Assembly: GCF_040712075.1 (NCBI RefSeq)
Contig: NZ_JBFCVL010000005.1
Span: forward strand, 62,001 to 126,000
Reading direction: 5' to 3'
DNA from: Fodinicurvata sp. EGI_FJ10296
Lineage (GTDB): Bacteria; Pseudomonadota; Alphaproteobacteria; DSM-16000; Inquilinaceae
Length of the DNA stretch: 64,000 nt
In this document: positions 1-9,586 of the stretch, piece by piece
Position numbering within the stretch: the first letter of the stretch is position 1
Layout: each line of letters begins with the position of its first letter
Position numbers and translations under genes: made by a program
The notes under the pieces: generated by a model
The model's database searches: none
Seen by the model: only the letters and a program-made list of their open reading frames with translations
What the model was told of the DNA's origin: nothing

Positions 1-611
<611 letters not shown>

Positions 612-630
612 GGAACCTGTAGTCGGAGCA

Positions 631-683
631 CAGACACAGCATCTAGGATCAGCGCCAAGCTTGAACGCTAGATGCTGTGTCTG
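631..683 (+). terminator. Perfect 16-bp inverted repeat behind eno, candidate terminator
   Basis: Bases 631-646 (CAGACACAGCATCTAG) are exactly complementary to 668-683, with a 21-base loop. The hairpin starts 20 bases after the enolase stop codon. No T-run follows, so it is not a classical intrinsic terminator. It may instead stabilise the mRNA 3' end or be a regulatory or repetitive element. The structure is certain; the role is inferred from position. Confidence 0.5.
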
Positions 684-691
684 CTGCCCGC

Positions 692-715
692 AGATTGACT
701 TCGCAATCTAAGTCA
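692..715 (+). repeat. Two overlapping, mutually exclusive inverted repeats before ftsB
   Basis: AGATTG (692-697) pairs with CAATCT (704-709), while TGACTT (696-701) pairs with AAGTCA (710-715). Both are perfect 6-bp arms that share bases, so only one can form at a time. They lie between the eno hairpin and the ftsB start. An operator or a small switch in the ftsB leader is possible, as is chance. Confidence 0.3.
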
Positions 716-769
716 TTGAAATACCACCAAAAAGCAATTGACGGAAGTGCCGGGGCGTGATCGATTGGT

Positions 770-1126
770 GTGATGATGTCCGCCGCCCGCATGAAACGTT
801 GCCTTCACCCCGTAATCTGGCCCGTAATCGGGCTCGGACTGATCGCCTATTTCCTGATTCATAGCGTCGAGGGCAATCACGGCCTCATCGCGCGAGAGAC
901 GCTGATGGATCGCATTATCCGAGCTGAGGCGGCGCTTGGGACATTGAGTTCGGAGCGCCAGGTGCTCGAACGTCGGGCTCGGCGGCTGTCAGCCGCGGCC
1001 CTCGATCCGGATATGCTTGATGAGCGCCTGAGGGTGATGCTCAACTATTCTCATCCAAATGAAGTGATAATCTATCGCCAACGCCATTCGGATCACGACG
1101 GAAACGCGCCTGTTCGCCAGAACTGA
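770..1126 (+). CDS. ftsB: FtsB/DivIC-type septum formation initiator
   Basis: This 118-residue protein has the FtsB layout: a short cytoplasmic N-terminus, one membrane segment (about residues 14-32, WPVIGLGLIAYFLIHSV), then a coiled coil (about 38-80, rich in Leu, Glu and Arg) and a short periplasmic tail. FtsB works with FtsL and FtsQ in the divisome and helps activate septal peptidoglycan synthesis. The location between eno and pdhA is conserved in alphaproteobacteria and supports the call, since sequence conservation in the family is low. The start is uncertain: GTG 770, ATG 773 and ATG 776 are adjacent, ATG 791 is also possible, and none has a good Shine-Dalgarno sequence. Confidence 0.85.
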   Translation: MMMSAARMKRCLHPVIWPVIGLGLIAYFLIHSVEGNHGLIARETLMDRIIRAEAALGTLSSERQVLERRARRLSAAALDPDMLDERLRVMLNYSHPNEVIIYRQRHSDHDGNAPVRQN

Positions 1127-1318
1127 ACAATAAGTGCGAATATTAAATATGCGTGATTGTTGCGGTGCAGCAAACGAATTTCATCCAATATAGCCCTTTA
1201 CCGCTACGCTGATCCTTGCATATTTGGGTTCCTCACGGTATCGCTTGTGTACCCTGCGGATGGCTGAGCATTGACTGCTGCCGCCTCCGCGATACCAATG
1301 AGCAGCCTGGAGGATCCC

Positions 1319-2335
1319 TTGGCCACGACGAAGCGTCGCACATCCGGTCGGTCAAAATCCGGCGATATGAAGGCATCAAAAGAGGACCTTCTTCATTACT
1401 ATTCCGAAATGTTGCGGATCCGGCGATTCGAGGAAAAAGCCGGCCAACTTTACGGCATGGGATTGATCGGCGGATTTTGTCACCTGTACATAGGGCAGGA
1501 AGCGGTCGTCGTCGGCATGCAATCCGCGCAGGAGCCGGCGGACAGCGTCATAACCGGCTATCGCGATCATGGTCATATGCTCGCTTGCGGTATGGACCCC
1601 AAGGGTGTCATGGCCGAGTTGACCGGTCGTCGCGGCGGATATTCGAAAGGCAAGGGCGGTTCGATGCACATGTTCTCGCGGGAGAAGAAATTCTTCGGCG
1701 GGCACGGTATCGTGGGCGCACAGGTCCCGCTCGGAACCGGATTGGCATTCGCCCACAAATACAACGAGGACGGCGGCGTCAACGTCTGCTACTTCGGCGA
1801 CGGCGCGGTGAATCAGGGCCAGGTTTACGAGAGCTTCAACATGGCGGCGCTCTGGCATCTGCCCATCGTCTACGTGATCGAAAACAACCAGTACGGCATG
1901 GGAACCTCAGTGGCGCGGCATTCGGCCCAGGCCGATCTGTCCAAGCGCGGCCAGGCCTATGGAATCCCCGGACGGCAGATCGACGGAATGGACGTTCTGG
2001 CAGTCCACGAAGCCGCCGACGAAGCTCTTGATCATGCGAGATCCGGCAATGGCCCGTATCTGCTTGAGATGCTGACCTATCGGTATCGCGGGCATTCGAT
2101 GTCGGATCCGGCCAAATACCGCTCGCGCGAGGAACTCGATGAATACCGCTCCAAGCGCGATCCGATCGAACAGGCCAAAAGCCGCCTGATCGACGGCGGT
2201 CACGCGACAGAAGACGAGTTGAAGGGGATCGATAAAGAGATCCGGGCCACCATCAACGAAGCGACAGAGTTTGCCCAGCAGAGTCCCGAGCCGGACGAGT
2301 CGGAACTCTGGACCGACGTCCTGATCGAAGCCTGA
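1319..2335 (+). CDS. pdhA: Pyruvate dehydrogenase E1 component, alpha subunit
   Basis: This is the thiamine-diphosphate-dependent alpha subunit of the heterotetrameric E1, which decarboxylates pyruvate and passes the acetyl group to the E2 lipoyl arm. Landmarks include RRFEEKAGQLYGMGLIGGFCH, the RDHGHMLACGM segment, the KGGSMHMFS loop, and the ThDP/Mg motif beginning GDGAVNQGQVYESFN. The RYRGHSMSDP phosphorylation-loop region follows near the end. I chose TTG 1319 because GGAGGA at 1309-1314 sits five bases upstream of it, giving 338 residues. An upstream TTG at 1271 and ATG at 1298 stay in frame but lack a ribosome site. It begins the pdhA-pdhB-pdhC-lpd cluster, with an AT-rich leader (1127-1270) as the likely promoter. 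Confidence 0.96.
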   Translation: MATTKRRTSGRSKSGDMKASKEDLLHYYSEMLRIRRFEEKAGQLYGMGLIGGFCHLYIGQEAVVVGMQSAQEPADSVITGYRDHGHMLACGMDPKGVMAELTGRRGGYSKGKGGSMHMFSREKKFFGGHGIVGAQVPLGTGLAFAHKYNEDGGVNVCYFGDGAVNQGQVYESFNMAALWHLPIVYVIENNQYGMGTSVARHSAQADLSKRGQAYGIPGRQIDGMDVLAVHEAADEALDHARSGNGPYLLEMLTYRYRGHSMSDPAKYRSREELDEYRSKRDPIEQAKSRLIDGGHATEDELKGIDKEIRATINEATEFAQQSPEPDESELWTDVLIEA

Positions 2336-2444
2336 TCGACAGGTGGTCGGCCAGCAGCCGCACCAACCCTCGACGCGACCCGATTCCGAATAAGGTGCTT
2401 ATGGCGCCGGCCTTGAGGCCGCGCCGATTTCCGGAGGAGATCCG

Positions 2445-3869
2445 ATGCCGATCCAAGTCCTGATGCCGGCTTTGTCCCCGACTATGACCGAAGGCACACT
2501 TGCCTCATGGCACAAGAAAGAAGGGGACAAGGTCGACATTGGCGATGTCCTCGCCGAGATCGAGACCGACAAAGCGACAATGGAAGTCGAAGCGGTCGAT
2601 GAAGGCACAGTGGGCAAAATCCTGATCGAAGAAGGAACGGAAGGGGTTGCGGTCAATACGCCCATCGCCCTCTTGCTGGGTGAGGGTGAAAGCCCGGACT
2701 CTCTGGATCAGGCCGCCAAATCGCCGCCGAGCGGAACCGACGCCAGCGGCAAGGGGAAGGATGAAGCTGCTCCGGCCGCTTCCGCCGAGGCCCCGCCTGC
2801 CCAGGCGAAGTCGTCGCCGGCTTCGGATGGCGGGGATGCTGTCGACGATGACGCTGCGGATGAAGCGGAGGCCGCGTTCTACAAGGAAACATCGCGGGTA
2901 ACCCTGCGGGAAGCATTGCGCGATGCCATGGCGGAAGAGTTGCGCCGCGATGGCAAGGTCTTTCTGATGGGCGAGGAGGTCGCAGAGTACGAAGGTGCCT
3001 ACAAGGTAACGCAGGGCCTCCTGAAGGAATTCGGCCCCAAGCGCATCATCGATACCCCGATTACCGAGCATGGCTTCGCCGGCCTTGGGGTCGGAGCGGC
3101 CTTCGGAAAACTGCGTCCGATCGTGGAATTCATGACCTTCAACTTCGCCATGCAGGCGATGGACCAGATCATCAATTCTGCCGCCAAGACGCTGTACATG
3201 TCCGGTGGCCAGATGGGCTGTCCCATCGTATTCCGCGGGCCCAATGGCGCTGCTTCGCGCGTTGCTGCGCAACACAGCCAGGATTACGCCGCCTGGTACA
3301 GCCAGGTGCCTGGCCTGAAGGTGGTGTCGCCGTATTCCGCCGGTGACGCCAAAGGGCTCCTCAAGGCTGCCATTCGCGATCCTAATCCGGTGGTCTTTCT
3401 GGAAAACGAGATGCTCTATGGGCAATCGTTCGATGTGCCCACCGATGCTGATTTCATGGTCCCGATCGGGAAAGCCAAAGTCGTCCGCAAGGGCACCGAC
3501 GTCACGTTGGTCGGATACTCCATCATGGTCGGCCGCGCCCTCGAAGCAGCGGATGCACTGGCGGAAGAGGGCATCGAAGCCGAAGTCATCGACCTTCGCA
3601 CGATTCAGCCGATGGATGTCGATACGATCATCCGGAGCGTGAAAAAGACCAACAGGATCGTTACCTGCGAAGAAGGCTGGTCCTTTGCCGGTATCGGCGC
3701 CGAAATCGGAGCGCAGGTCATGACCCACGCTTTCGACTACCTCGATGCGCCGGTGGCCCGGGTGGCACAGAAGCCGGTTCCGCTGCCATATGCCGCCAAT
3801 CTGGAGAAAATGGCGCTTCCGCAGGTCGCCGGGATCGTCGATGCCGCCAAATCCGTCTGCTACCGATGA
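2445..3869 (+). CDS. pdhB: Pyruvate dehydrogenase E1 component, beta subunit with N-terminal lipoyl domain
   Basis: Residues 1-76 form a lipoyl domain with the modified lysine in [10 protein letters not shown]. An Ala/Pro/Ser-rich linker follows (about 80-145), then the transketolase-like E1 beta domain (about 148-470) with [17 protein letters not shown], the [14 protein letters not shown] segment and the C-terminal PLPYAANLE. Together with PdhA it forms the E1 enzyme. The added lipoyl domain is a known alphaproteobacterial variant and the total length of 474 is normal for it. ATG 2445 has GGAGGA six bases upstream. The lipoyl domain is closely similar to that of the next gene, also at DNA level. 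Confidence 0.97.
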   Translation: MPIQVLMPALSPTMTEGTLASWHKKEGDKVDIGDVLAEIETDKATMEVEAVDEGTVGKILIEEGTEGVAVNTPIALLLGEGESPDSLDQAAKSPPSGTDASGKGKDEAAPAASAEAPPAQAKSSPASDGGDAVDDDAADEAEAAFYKETSRVTLREALRDAMAEELRRDGKVFLMGEEVAEYEGAYKVTQGLLKEFGPKRIIDTPITEHGFAGLGVGAAFGKLRPIVEFMTFNFAMQAMDQIINSAAKTLYMSGGQMGCPIVFRGPNGAASRVAAQHSQDYAAWYSQVPGLKVVSPYSAGDAKGLLKAAIRDPNPVVFLENEMLYGQSFDVPTDADFMVPIGKAKVVRKGTDVTLVGYSIMVGRALEAADALAEEGIEAEVIDLRTIQPMDVDTIIRSVKKTNRIVTCEEGWSFAGIGAEIGAQVMTHAFDYLDAPVARVAQKPVPLPYAANLEKMALPQVAGIVDAAKSVCYR

Positions 3870-3946
3870 GCGTCTTTCGCCCGTCATCACGCTGAACCGA
3901 GAACGACCGGCCGTATTGCCCGCGCCGGGTGCCCAGGGAGAATTCG

Positions 3947-5350
3947 ATGCCGACCAACATCCTCATGCCGGCGCTGTCGCCGACCATGACTGAAGGAACA
4001 TTGGCGACTTGGCACAAGAACGAGGGAGACAAGGTCGAAATCGGCGACGTCATCGCCGAGATCGAGACCGATAAGGCTACCATGGAAGTGGAAGCTGCCG
4101 ACGAGGGCGTGATGGGTAAGATCCTTGTCTCCGCCGGCACCGAAGGCGTCCCTGTCAACGAACCTATTGCCATTCTTCTCGAAGAGGGCGAGGACGCCTC
4201 GGCGCTCGACCAGGCACCCGATCCGTCCGGTGGTGCCAAAGCGCAGTCGCCACAGTCGGAAGGCGGCAACGGCAAGCCGGAAGAGAGCGGGGCCGCGGAC
4301 AGCAATGCCGGTGGCTCGTCGGGCGAAACGCCACCGCCTCGAAACAATGCCGGAGCGGATCCGGGCGGCAAGGCGCCACCGGCGCCGAAGACATCCGAAG
4401 GCAAGAGAGTCCTGTCGAGCCCGCTGGCACGGCGGATCGCTGAGGGTGCCGGGATCGATCTGACAGCCCTGAAGGGATCCGGCCCCGGTGGTCGCATCGT
4501 CCGCGCGGATGTCGAGCAGGCCATCGAACGCGGCACCGCTGCCAAACCCAGGCCAGAAACGGCACCAGCTGAAGCAGAAAAGGCGCCGGCTTCAGCGCAG
4601 GCGGGGCCCAAGGCAGCCGGCACTGGCCCTGATCCCCGGCAGCTCGCCACTGCTTACGGAATCCCGTTTACCGAGCAGAAAGTCAGCCAGATGCGCAAGG
4701 TCATTGCGCGTCGCCTGACGGAGAGCAAACAGACGGTCCCGCATTTCTACCTGACGGTCGATTGCCAACTGGACGCACTGCTGAAGCTGCGCAAGGAGCT
4801 GAATGCGCAGGGTGAGGAGGCGGGCATCAAGCTGTCGGTCAATGACCTCATCATCAAAGCGGTCGCTGCAGGTCTGAAGAAAGTGCCGGCGGCGAATGCC
4901 GCCTGGGCCGAAGATGCCATTCTTCTTTACGACCGTGCCGATATCTCGGTCGCAGTGGCGACGGAATCGGGCCTCATTACGCCGATCATCAAGGACGCCG
5001 GAAGCAAGGGGCTGGGCACGATCTCGTCGGAGATGAAGGACCTGGCGAAGCGCGCACGCGACAACAAGCTGAAGCCCGAAGAATTTCAGGGCGGCACGTT
5101 TTCGATTTCCAATCTGGGTATGTACGGCATCTCCGATTTTGCAGCCATCATCAATCCGCCCCAGGGTTGCATCCTCGCCGTCGGCAAGGGTGAGCAGCGG
5201 CCGGTCGTCAAGGATGGGGCGCTGGCCGTCGCAACAGTTATGACATGCACCCTGTCCGTCGATCATCGGGTTGTCGACGGGGCGATCGGCGCGGAGTTTC
5301 TGCAGGCATTCCAGGCACTGGTCGAGAATCCGCTAGGGTTGATGCTGTAG
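3947..5350 (+). CDS. pdhC: Dihydrolipoyllysine-residue acetyltransferase (PDH E2)
   Basis: E2 is the core of the pyruvate dehydrogenase complex; its lipoyl arm carries the acetyl group to CoA. The order is a lipoyl domain (1-76, lysine in [10 protein letters not shown]), a Gly/Pro/Ala linker, a peripheral subunit-binding domain (about 150-190, LSSPLARRIAEGAGIDL and GPGGRIVRADVE), a second linker, and the catalytic domain (about 235-467) with the active-site DHRVVDG near the end. ATG 3947 has GGGAG at 3936-3940; an in-frame GTG at 3929 is less likely. It is 77 bases downstream of pdhB and 98 upstream of lpd. Confidence 0.97.
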   Translation: MPTNILMPALSPTMTEGTLATWHKNEGDKVEIGDVIAEIETDKATMEVEAADEGVMGKILVSAGTEGVPVNEPIAILLEEGEDASALDQAPDPSGGAKAQSPQSEGGNGKPEESGAADSNAGGSSGETPPPRNNAGADPGGKAPPAPKTSEGKRVLSSPLARRIAEGAGIDLTALKGSGPGGRIVRADVEQAIERGTAAKPRPETAPAEAEKAPASAQAGPKAAGTGPDPRQLATAYGIPFTEQKVSQMRKVIARRLTESKQTVPHFYLTVDCQLDALLKLRKELNAQGEEAGIKLSVNDLIIKAVAAGLKKVPAANAAWAEDAILLYDRADISVAVATESGLITPIIKDAGSKGLGTISSEMKDLAKRARDNKLKPEEFQGGTFSISNLGMYGISDFAAIINPPQGCILAVGKGEQRPVVKDGALAVATVMTCTLSVDHRVVDGAIGAEFLQAFQALVENPLGLML

Positions 5351-5448
5351 ACCGAACCCCGAGGTCCGTCGCGCCTCGAACGAGATAACGATCGACCGGC
5401 GGGCGCATTCGGCGCCGCCGCCGGCTCACGGACGGAGGTTATTGGGAC

Positions 5449-6849
5449 ATGGCTGAGACGAAGTTCGATCTGGTGGTCGTCGGCGGCGGTCCGGGTGGTT
5501 ATGTCGCCGCCATCAGGGCGTCGCAGCTCGGCATGAAAGTCGGTCTGGTTGAGCGCGAACATTTGGGCGGGATTTGCCTGAACTGGGGCTGCATCCCGAC
5601 GAAGGCGCTGTTGCGCAGTTCCGAAATCATGGGAATCCTGAACCATCTCGACGAATTCGGGTTCAGCGCCAAGGATATCAGCTTCGACATCAAGAAGGTG
5701 GTCAAACGGTCGCGGGCGGTGGCCGGCCAGCTTAGCGGCGGCGTGAAGCAACTGCTGAAGAAGAACAAGGTCACTGTCTTCGATGGCCATGGCAAATTGG
5801 CCGGTGGCGGGAAGGTCGCCGTCGAAAAGGATGGAAAAACGACCGAGACGCTTGAGGCAAAGCATATCGTTCTCGCGACAGGGGCAAGAGCAAGATCGCT
5901 GCCCGGCATGGAACCGGACGGCAAGTCCATCTGGACGTACAAAGAGGCCATGGTGCCCGAAACAATGCCGAAATCGGTGCTGGTTGTGGGTTCGGGCGCG
6001 ATCGGTATCGAATTTGCCAGCTTCTACCGCACCATGGGGGCCGAAGTGACGGTCGTCGAAATGGTGGATCGCATTCTCCCGGCCGAGGATATCGAGATCG
6101 CCAATTTTGCCCAGAAGGCGTTCAAGAAGCAGGGCATGAAGATCTATACCGGTGCGAAGACGGAAAAAATCGAGAAGACGAACGACGGCGTGAAGGCGAC
6201 AATCTCGGTTGGCGGCAAGACGGAAAGCATTACGGCTGAAAAGGTTGTCATGGCCGTCGGTATCGTCGGCAACACTGAAGATATCGGCCTCGACAAGACG
6301 AAGGTGAAGGTCGACCGCGGCCACGTCGTCGTTAATGAATGGCTGGAAACAGACGAGCCCGGCGTATACGCCATTGGCGATCTGGCCGGCCCGCCGTGGC
6401 TTGCTCACAAGGCAAGCCACGAGGGTGTAATCTGCGTCGAGAAGATCGCCGGCGTAAAGGATGTCCACCCGCTCGATGTCGACGGAATTCCCGGCTGCAC
6501 ATATTGTCAGCCACAGATTGCCAGCGTCGGCATCACCGAACAGCAGGCAAAAGACCAGGGCTATGAGGTCAAGGTCGGGCATTTCCCCTTCATCGGTAAC
6601 GGCAAGGCGATCGCTCTTGGCGAACCCGAGGGGATGGTGAAGACCGTTTTCGACGCCAAGACCGGCGAATTGCTCGGCGCTCATATGATCGGCGCCGAAG
6701 TCACGGAGCTGATCCAGGGTTATGGTATTGCCAAGACCCTGGAAACGACCGAGACCGATCTGATGCATACGGTCTTCCCGCATCCGACGCTGTCGGAAAT
6801 GATGCATGAAAGTGTGCTGGACGCCTATGGTCGGGCGATCCATTATTAA
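5449..6849 (+). CDS. lpd: Dihydrolipoyl dehydrogenase (PDH E3)
   Basis: This 466-residue flavoprotein reoxidises the dihydrolipoyl groups of E2 with NAD+. The FAD-binding motif is VVGGGPGGYVAAIRASQLG, the redox-active disulfide is in GGICLNWGCIPTKALL, the NAD motif is VVGSGAIGIEFASFY, and the catalytic His-Glu dyad is in HPTLSE near the C-terminus. ATG 5449 is preceded by a strong GGAGGT (5434-5439). It closes the pdh cluster, and lipA follows on the same strand. Confidence 0.97.
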   Translation: MAETKFDLVVVGGGPGGYVAAIRASQLGMKVGLVEREHLGGICLNWGCIPTKALLRSSEIMGILNHLDEFGFSAKDISFDIKKVVKRSRAVAGQLSGGVKQLLKKNKVTVFDGHGKLAGGGKVAVEKDGKTTETLEAKHIVLATGARARSLPGMEPDGKSIWTYKEAMVPETMPKSVLVVGSGAIGIEFASFYRTMGAEVTVVEMVDRILPAEDIEIANFAQKAFKKQGMKIYTGAKTEKIEKTNDGVKATISVGGKTESITAEKVVMAVGIVGNTEDIGLDKTKVKVDRGHVVVNEWLETDEPGVYAIGDLAGPPWLAHKASHEGVICVEKIAGVKDVHPLDVDGIPGCTYCQPQIASVGITEQQAKDQGYEVKVGHFPFIGNGKAIALGEPEGMVKTVFDAKTGELLGAHMIGAEVTELIQGYGIAKTLETTETDLMHTVFPHPTLSEMMHESVLDAYGRAIHY

Positions 6850-6965
6850 GGTACCGAGGGGAGTGATCAGCGGCGAGGCAGGTCCGGCTATGCTGGCGAC
6901 AATTGCTGGCAGACCCGGCCGCGTATCGCCGCTTCTCCGCCGTACCGTTTGAAAAGGCTGATACC

Positions 6966-7955
6966 ATGACTGTCACCGATGTGGTGAAACACCGTCATCC
7001 CGAGAAGCGCAACCGGCCGGACAATCCGATTCAGCGCAAACCTTCGTGGATTCGTGTCAAGGCTCCCACGTCGAAACAATACCAGAGCACCCGCAAACTG
7101 ATGCGGGAGCTGGATCTCGTCACGGTTTGTGAAGAAGCGGCCTGCCCCAATATCGGGGAGTGCTGGTCCAAGGGTCACGCCACCGTGATGATCCTGGGGT
7201 CGGTATGTACGCGGGCTTGCGCGTTCTGCAATGTCGCGACCGGCCGGCCGGATCAGGTCGATCCGCACGAACCCGAGCACATTGCCGAGATGGTCGAACG
7301 TGTCGGCCTTCGGCATATCGTCATCACATCTGTCGACCGTGATGATTTGTCCGATGGCGGGGCGCGGCATTTCGCTGATGTCATCGGCGCCGTCCGCGAC
7401 CGGGCGCCAGATACGACTATCGAAATCCTGACTCCGGATTTCCGCGGCAAACGTGGCGCCCTCGAGATCGTGGTCGAGGCTCGCCCCGACGTTTTCAACC
7501 ACAATCTTGAGACTGTCCCCAGGCTTTATCCCGGCATTCGTCCGGGCTCGCGGTATTTCACCTCGCTGAAGTTGCTGGCCGAGGTAAAAGAGATCGATCC
7601 GGCCATCTTCACCAAGTCCGGCATCATGGTCGGACTGGGCGAAGCGAAGGAGGAGGTCTATCAGGTGATGGACGACCTGCGCGCAGCGGATGTCGATTTC
7701 ATGACGATCGGGCAGTATCTTCAGCCGACGCCCAAGCATGCGCGTGTCGACCGGTTCGTCGAGCCGGACGAATTCTCGGCCTATGAGGGCGTCGCCCGCG
7801 GGAAGGGTTTCTTGCTGATTTCCGCTTCTCCACTGACGCGTTCGTCATACCACGCCGACAGCGACTTCGCACGCCTTCGGGCGGCCAGGGAGGCAAAGCT
7901 CTCGGGCTTGCCCTCCATGAATCTGGTCGACCTGATCGACGGCGCCGCGGAATAG
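6966..7955 (+). CDS. lipA: Lipoyl synthase (radical SAM)
   Basis: LipA inserts two sulfur atoms into octanoyl groups to form lipoate on the lipoyl domains of PDH and other complexes. The auxiliary cluster cysteines are in [12 protein letters not shown], and the radical-SAM CxxxCxxC is in CTRACAFC. The [12 protein letters not shown] and [11 protein letters not shown] segments are also typical. The start is taken at ATG 6966 (329 residues); an in-frame start at 6903 would add 21 unconserved-looking residues. Placement behind lpd links cofactor synthesis with its main consumer, the enzyme encoded just upstream. Confidence 0.96.
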   Translation: MTVTDVVKHRHPEKRNRPDNPIQRKPSWIRVKAPTSKQYQSTRKLMRELDLVTVCEEAACPNIGECWSKGHATVMILGSVCTRACAFCNVATGRPDQVDPHEPEHIAEMVERVGLRHIVITSVDRDDLSDGGARHFADVIGAVRDRAPDTTIEILTPDFRGKRGALEIVVEARPDVFNHNLETVPRLYPGIRPGSRYFTSLKLLAEVKEIDPAIFTKSGIMVGLGEAKEEVYQVMDDLRAADVDFMTIGQYLQPTPKHARVDRFVEPDEFSAYEGVARGKGFLLISASPLTRSSYHADSDFARLRAAREAKLSGLPSMNLVDLIDGAAE

Positions 7956-7968
7956 CGGAGCGGAGCTT

Positions 7969-8526
7969 TTGCCGCATGAAACGATCGAGCGGGTTCTGCC
8001 CTACGGCTGTGACCTGCTCATCGGCATCGTCATGGATGTCGGTCGATACCCCGACTTTCTCAAATGGGTCCGCTCTGCTCGGGTCCGTCGAAAGGGGAAC
8101 GACCAGATCGACGCCGATTTGCTGATCGGACACAAACTGTTTACGGCGCCCGTATCAGCCAACCTGGTTCGATGCGACAACGGCAGGATCGAGATCCGCT
8201 ACCTTCGTGGACCAGTCAGGGATTTTTCGAGCACGTGGCTCATCCAGCCTGTTCAGGGTCGGGAGACTGATGCCCCATACACTGAACCCCCAGACACTGA
8301 CGTCGAAGGCAGCGGCGGCGTCGCTTCGCGAGTACGCGTCACTGTCGATATCAAGCCAGGTCTGATCCAGGCGCCAATCATCAATGGTCTCTTTGACCGA
8401 GGCATGGTTCGGCTCGTTGAAGCATTTGAGGCGCGTGCCCATGCGCTGCATGGATCAGAGCCCGGCTGGAATGGCGGACCGGAAGGAACGGGTCAGGTCG
8501 ATGCGGCAGTGCGCTCCAGCAACTGA
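7969..8526 (+). CDS. COQ10/RatA-like START-domain protein (ubiquinone-binding family)
   Basis: This 185-residue protein fits the polyketide cyclase/START family that contains mitochondrial COQ10 and bacterial RatA. The conserved beginning is ERVLPYGCDLLIGIVMDVGRYPDFLKW, followed by the KxLF strand and the VTVDIKPGLIQAPIINGLFD end helix. Members are thought to bind ubiquinone and support respiration; the toxin name RatA comes from Escherichia coli and need not apply. It begins with TTG 7969, thirteen bases after lipA, with a GGAG-like site upstream. Its last 34 bases overlap the convergent pncC gene. The loop around residues 100-120 is longer than usual. Confidence 0.85.
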   Translation: MPHETIERVLPYGCDLLIGIVMDVGRYPDFLKWVRSARVRRKGNDQIDADLLIGHKLFTAPVSANLVRCDNGRIEIRYLRGPVRDFSSTWLIQPVQGRETDAPYTEPPDTDVEGSGGVASRVRVTVDIKPGLIQAPIINGLFDRGMVRLVEAFEARAHALHGSEPGWNGGPEGTGQVDAAVRSSN

Positions 8527-9002
8527 AGCGCATAAAGTGTAGCCGCAGAGCGTATGTCCGAACGATCACCCGAAAACACGAAACGCTCGGTTGTGACCGG
8601 AAATCCACTTCGACCGGCGCCGAACCAGACGAGCCCAACCGGCTTTTCAGTCGTGCCACCGCCGGGCCCGGCAACTCCAGTAATGGAAATCGTCAGGCCG
8701 GCGCGCGACCGATCCAGGGCTCCCTCGGCCATAGCGGCCGCGACCTCCTGACTTACGGCGCCATGACTGGCGATCAGTGTGCGGTCGACCCCCAGCATTT
8801 CGGTCTTGGCGTCGTTGGAATAGGTAACGAAGCCGCGATCGACGACGGAAGACGATCCCGCCACTGACGTCAGGCTAGCGGCAACCAGGCCGCCCGTACA
8901 GCTCTCGGCCGTAGCAACCATGGTTCCGGCACGCCGGCAAATCTCCAGAACTCTCGCCGCGGCGGTCAAAGCCTCGTCGTCGATCGTCGTAGCGGCGCAC
9001 AT
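8493..9002 (-). CDS. pncC: CinA-family nicotinamide-nucleotide amidohydrolase
   Basis: This is the stand-alone C-terminal domain of CinA (169 residues), an amidase that returns nicotinamide mononucleotide to nicotinic acid mononucleotide for NAD recycling. Family motifs are TAESCTGGLVAASLTSVAGSS, the FVTYSNDAKTEMLGV segment, GAVSQEVAAAMAEGAL and ITGVAGPGGGTTEKPVGLV. The N-terminal COG1058-type domain of full CinA is absent, which is usual in this group. It is the third gene of the ispDF-pgpA-pncC string, 21 bases after pgpA, and its 3' end overlaps the convergent COQ10-like gene. Confidence 0.92.
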   Translation of the reverse strand: MCAATTIDDEALTAAARVLEICRRAGTMVATAESCTGGLVAASLTSVAGSSSVVDRGFVTYSNDAKTEMLGVDRTLIASHGAVSQEVAAAMAEGALDRSRAGLTISITGVAGPGGGTTEKPVGLVWFGAGRSGFPVTTERFVFSGDRSDIRSAATLYALQLLERTAAST

Positions 9003-9023
9003 TCGCCCACTCCGTTCGCAGCA

Positions 9024-9572
9024 TCACCAGGTCTCGAATATTCCGGGCGCAATCAGATAGATGATACATAGCGCCAGGCCGGCATAGACGCCAGCGATCA
9101 GATCGTCGGTCATGATACCGATGCCGCCGGTCAGCCGACGGTCAGCCCAGTCGCAAGGCCAAGGCTTCAGAATATCGAAAATTCGGAACGCGATGAATGC
9201 GATCACCAGTCCCGTCGGCCCGACCGCCTCTGGAACGCCAGCAAGCGCCACCAACATGGCCAGTGTCAGCCACTGACCTGCAATCTCGTCAATGACGACG
9301 GCGCCGGGGTCTTTGCCGCCACCGTGATATTCGATGTAGTTGCCGGCCATGGCGCCCGCGACGGTGACGACCAGTATCGCGGCCGACAGGGCATAGATCT
9401 GACCGGCACCAACGATGAACCACGCCAGCGGCAGGGCGACCAGTGAAGCAGCTGTCCCGGGCCCCCAGCGCCACAGCCCAACGCCGCCGACAGTGGCGAT
9501 CATCACCCAGATGTTGGATAGCGGCAGGGCGCCGGGCGATGGTCGCAGAAATACGTAGCGTCCCCTGGGCAT
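9024..9572 (-). CDS. pgpA: Phosphatidylglycerophosphatase A
   Basis: PgpA dephosphorylates phosphatidylglycerol phosphate to phosphatidylglycerol in the inner membrane. The 182-residue product has hydrophobic segments and the family signatures WGPGTAASLVALPLAW and KDPGAVVIDEIAGQWL, with the acidic residues needed for activity, followed by FRIFDILKPWP and GGIGIMTDDLIAGVYA. ATG 9572 lies 14 bases after the ispDF stop codon. Longer in-frame versions would run into ispDF and are unlikely. Confidence 0.93.
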   Translation of the reverse strand: MPRGRYVFLRPSPGALPLSNIWVMIATVGGVGLWRWGPGTAASLVALPLAWFIVGAGQIYALSAAILVVTVAGAMAGNYIEYHGGGKDPGAVVIDEIAGQWLTLAMLVALAGVPEAVGPTGLVIAFIAFRIFDILKPWPCDWADRRLTGGIGIMTDDLIAGVYAGLALCIIYLIAPGIFETW

Positions 9573-9586
9573 GCAGATGTCCAATC

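Noticed and set aside
2505-3890. 461-codon minus-strand frame over pdhB
   Set aside because: Antisense shadow of pdhB without family features.
5263-6843. 526-codon minus-strand frame over lpd
   Set aside because: Antisense to a certain dihydrolipoyl dehydrogenase gene; His- and Asp-rich reading typical of complementary frames.
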